From the NCBI GenBank assembly GCA_024734495.1, contig JALMQS010000055.1:14062868-14126867 (forward strand): 64,000 nt of DNA, read 5' to 3'. Positions 63,371 through 64,000 of this stretch are shown here, piece by piece. Both the position numbers and the translations under genes were made by a program. The first letter of the stretch is position 1, and every line of letters begins with the position of its first letter. Under the pieces are notes generated by a model. The model saw only the letters and a list, made by a program, of their open reading frames with translations, had not been told where the DNA came from and did not search any database. The stretch is from Forficula auricularia (taxonomy: Eukaryota > Arthropoda > Insecta > Dermaptera > Forficulidae).

Positions 63371-63767
63371 ATCAAATTATAATAAATTAAAAAATGTCAT
63401 GCTATATATATATTTTAACAATAATTAATATTTTAATGTATATAATATTATAACATGTGATTGCTTTCTTGCCGCCTTCTTCTCAGTAGAGCTATTTTCG
63501 AACCGGTGCGGTGGTAGATTAATAAAAATGTATTAAATAAATAACCACTTCATCATTATTTGTATTAAATATAAAAATGTAATCATAATTTATAAATATG
63601 TATTAAATAACTAAGCACTTCATTATTATATTAAATATAAAAATGTAATCAGATATCAATATTTTAATAATAATAAGTAATAATAAAAATATTGCTTTAT
63701 TCCAAACTTTCAATCTTTTATTTAATATTTACCTATATTTTCATTTTTATGCTTTTATAGCTGATTT

Positions 63768-63890
63768 CTTTATAAAAATAGAAATTAAGACTGAAGCCAT
63801 CTAGATCGGGAGTTTTTTATGAGATTATCTCATTAATAATTCCTTATCTAGATGGCTTCAGTCTTAATTTCTATTTTTATCTTTAATTAT
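63768..63890. repeat. perfect-arm hairpin, 36-bp arms
   Basis: TAGAAATTAAGACTGAAGCC-ATCTAGA and its exact complement, with a loop of about 40 bp. Confidence 0.75.
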
Positions 63891-64000
63891 TTAGTGAAGA
63901 AAAAAATAATTTTAAATTTCCTGCCTCCATTTTAATGTGAGTGTGTGTGAGTGCCATGTGCCAAACTAGCGCCATTGGTGTTCGAGCTTGCAAACTTTGG

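Overview
The window is arthropod, most probably insect, nuclear DNA. It is very AT-rich, its genes are split by multi-kilobase introns with consensus GT/AG borders, and almost all the rest is transposable-element (TE) debris: TTAA-target MITEs, hAT, mariner, non-LTR retrotransposons, tRNA-derived SINEs and an unusual number of palindromic (foldback) elements. The insect assignment rests on gene and TE types; I cannot name a species.

Four conserved cellular genes or gene pieces can be read. (1) Minus strand, about 6870-32028: eleven exons that splice in frame into 892 residues of a GON4L-family protein (GON-4-like/YARP; muscle wasted in Drosophila). The 3' part of the gene lies beyond the left edge. 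(2) Plus strand, 14404-14619: one intact exon of GMP synthetase, lying alone in an intron of GON4L. (3) Minus strand, 40617-45511: RpS27A, the ubiquitin-eS31 (S27a) fusion, in three coding exons plus a 5' non-coding exon. (4) Minus strand, 45975-46754: NSA2, a 60S ribosome-biogenesis factor, about 220 bp upstream of RpS27A in the same direction. Both (3) and (4) serve ribosome production. A decayed THAP-domain gene lies at 62253-63058.

Layout: 1-6800, TE debris, probably still a GON4L intron; 6870-32028, GON4L with TE-filled introns; 32030-40600, intergenic TE field (LINE remnants, DUF4817 relic, foldbacks, a TTAA MITE); 40617-46980, RpS27A and NSA2; 47000-55700, SINE, MITEs, LINE 3' ends and a tandem repeat; 55694-60818, a nest of MITE containing SINE containing hAT containing palindromes; 60820-64000, unidentified repeats, a small unidentified ORF and the THAP relic.

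The most interesting signal is a set of about twenty short motifs with the architecture of minimalist hammerhead ribozymes: stem I, CTGANGA plus one base, stem II, GAAA, a tiny stem III with UH, then stem I. They fall into at least five sequence families whose stem I and stem II strands differ but stay complementary. They sit on the arms of palindromic elements, usually as an outward-facing pair, so a transcript of either strand carries one sense ribozyme and one antisense copy. Hammerhead variants are known from Penelope-like retroelements and retrozymes; placement in foldback elements with no reverse transcriptase in sight is what looks unusual here. A second structural curiosity is a tRNA-like pol III module that also occurs in palindromic pairs.
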